Shown in pieces: positions 42,037 through 42,087 of a stretch of 42,087 nucleotides of DNA. Position 1 is the first letter of the stretch, and the number at the start of each line of letters is the position of its first letter. The notes beneath the pieces are model-generated. The model was not told the DNA's origin and ran no database searches. It worked only from the letters and a program-made list of their open reading frames with translations. Location: contig JAUNNN010000017.1 in NCBI GenBank assembly GCA_030531435.1, forward strand, positions 1 to 42,087. The letters run 5' to 3'. Position numbers and translations under genes: made by a program. This stretch comes from Lachnospiraceae bacterium (lineage in GTDB: Bacteria; Bacillota; Clostridia; Lachnospirales; Lachnospiraceae).

Positions 42037-42087
42037 TAATGTCATTAAGTTAACGTATGATCAGATTTCTATTTTGACAGAATTAAA

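Larger units (their letters stand above)
41903..42087 (+). other. Sequence downstream of the recombinase, with GC-rich repeat
   Basis: No gene with a ribosome site is visible up to the window end. Two short ATG-started frames (41936 and 42004, 23 and 11 codons, overlapping at ATGA) exist but lack ribosome sites. The stretch is unusual for its GC-rich islands, which carry two copies of GCGAGAC followed 18-20 bases later by CAGTGGA. The stretch AAAAACA...TGTTTTT near 41954-41979 could act as a weak terminator. Confidence 0.45.

Noticed and set aside
42008-42087. GTGCG at 42008-42012 as the 5' end of a group II intron.
   Set aside because: The first copy of the motif has GCGCG instead, the following bases do not match intron starts I know, and the window ends before any further intron domain could be seen.

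Overview
The window looks like chromosomal DNA from an anaerobic, AT-rich Clostridia, most likely a Lachnospiraceae. The best guess is a pectin or uronate user related to Lachnospira, Butyrivibrio or Roseburia. The reasons are the strong Shine-Dalgarno sites (AGGAGG type), the SAM-I and preQ1-I riboswitches, LL-diaminopimelate aminotransferase, an ANTAR regulator beside a glnA homologue, an [FeFe] hydrogenase and a complete isomerase-type uronate pathway. Genus is inference. Almost every gene lies on the minus strand; only queT and a tyrosine recombinase lie on plus.

Layout, left to right (minus-strand operons read right to left). (1) 140-1553: metK behind a SAM-I riboswitch and terminator. 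(2) 1592-4113: murA followed by an HD-GYP phosphodiesterase, with a clear murA promoter. (3) 4205-10646: a glutamine-synthetase homologue lacking three active-site glutamates, an ANTAR regulator, dapL, a PutP-type symporter and a LysM-G5-M23 envelope peptidase. They follow a consensus promoter and a 20-bp leader hairpin. (4) 10662-13105: a membrane acyltransferase, queT under a preQ1-I riboswitch, and a zinc-ribbon membrane protein. (5) 13227-33268: a 20-kb one-direction block for hexuronate use. (6) 33341-40411: a co-directional run of MFS transporter, HflX, aminotransferase, cation/proton antiporter, DUF6171-like protein, EamA-like protein, thioesterase and transglutaminase-like protein, ending in a strong terminator. 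(7) 40412-42087: a tyrosine recombinase, probably the edge of an integrated element, with a GC-rich repeated motif behind it.

The uronate block is coherent. A TRAP transporter (dctPQM) would bring in uronate. UxaC isomerises glucuronate and galacturonate; UxaB/UxaA and UxuB/UxuA convert the products to 2-keto-3-deoxygluconate (KDG); KdgK phosphorylates it and Eda splits KDPG into pyruvate and glyceraldehyde-3-phosphate. A KdgF-like cupin suggests that unsaturated uronates from pectate lyase also enter. A FadR-family GntR regulator lies inside the operon, and the same palindromic site (core TAACATGTYA) occurs at the eda promoter and twice, 33 bp apart, at the dctP promoter.

Two modules in this block are not ordinary uronate genes. 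A GltD-like flavoprotein fused to a NuoF-type iron-sulfur domain, plus a complete [FeFe] hydrogenase, sits between uxaA and uxaC. A membrane-anchored sugar-binding protein with no ABC transporter, plus a sensor diguanylate cyclase, follows uxaC. Together they suggest that uronate catabolism is wired to hydrogen metabolism and c-di-GMP signalling. The other strong candidate for something new is the glutamine-synthetase-like protein with lost metal ligands next to the ANTAR regulator.
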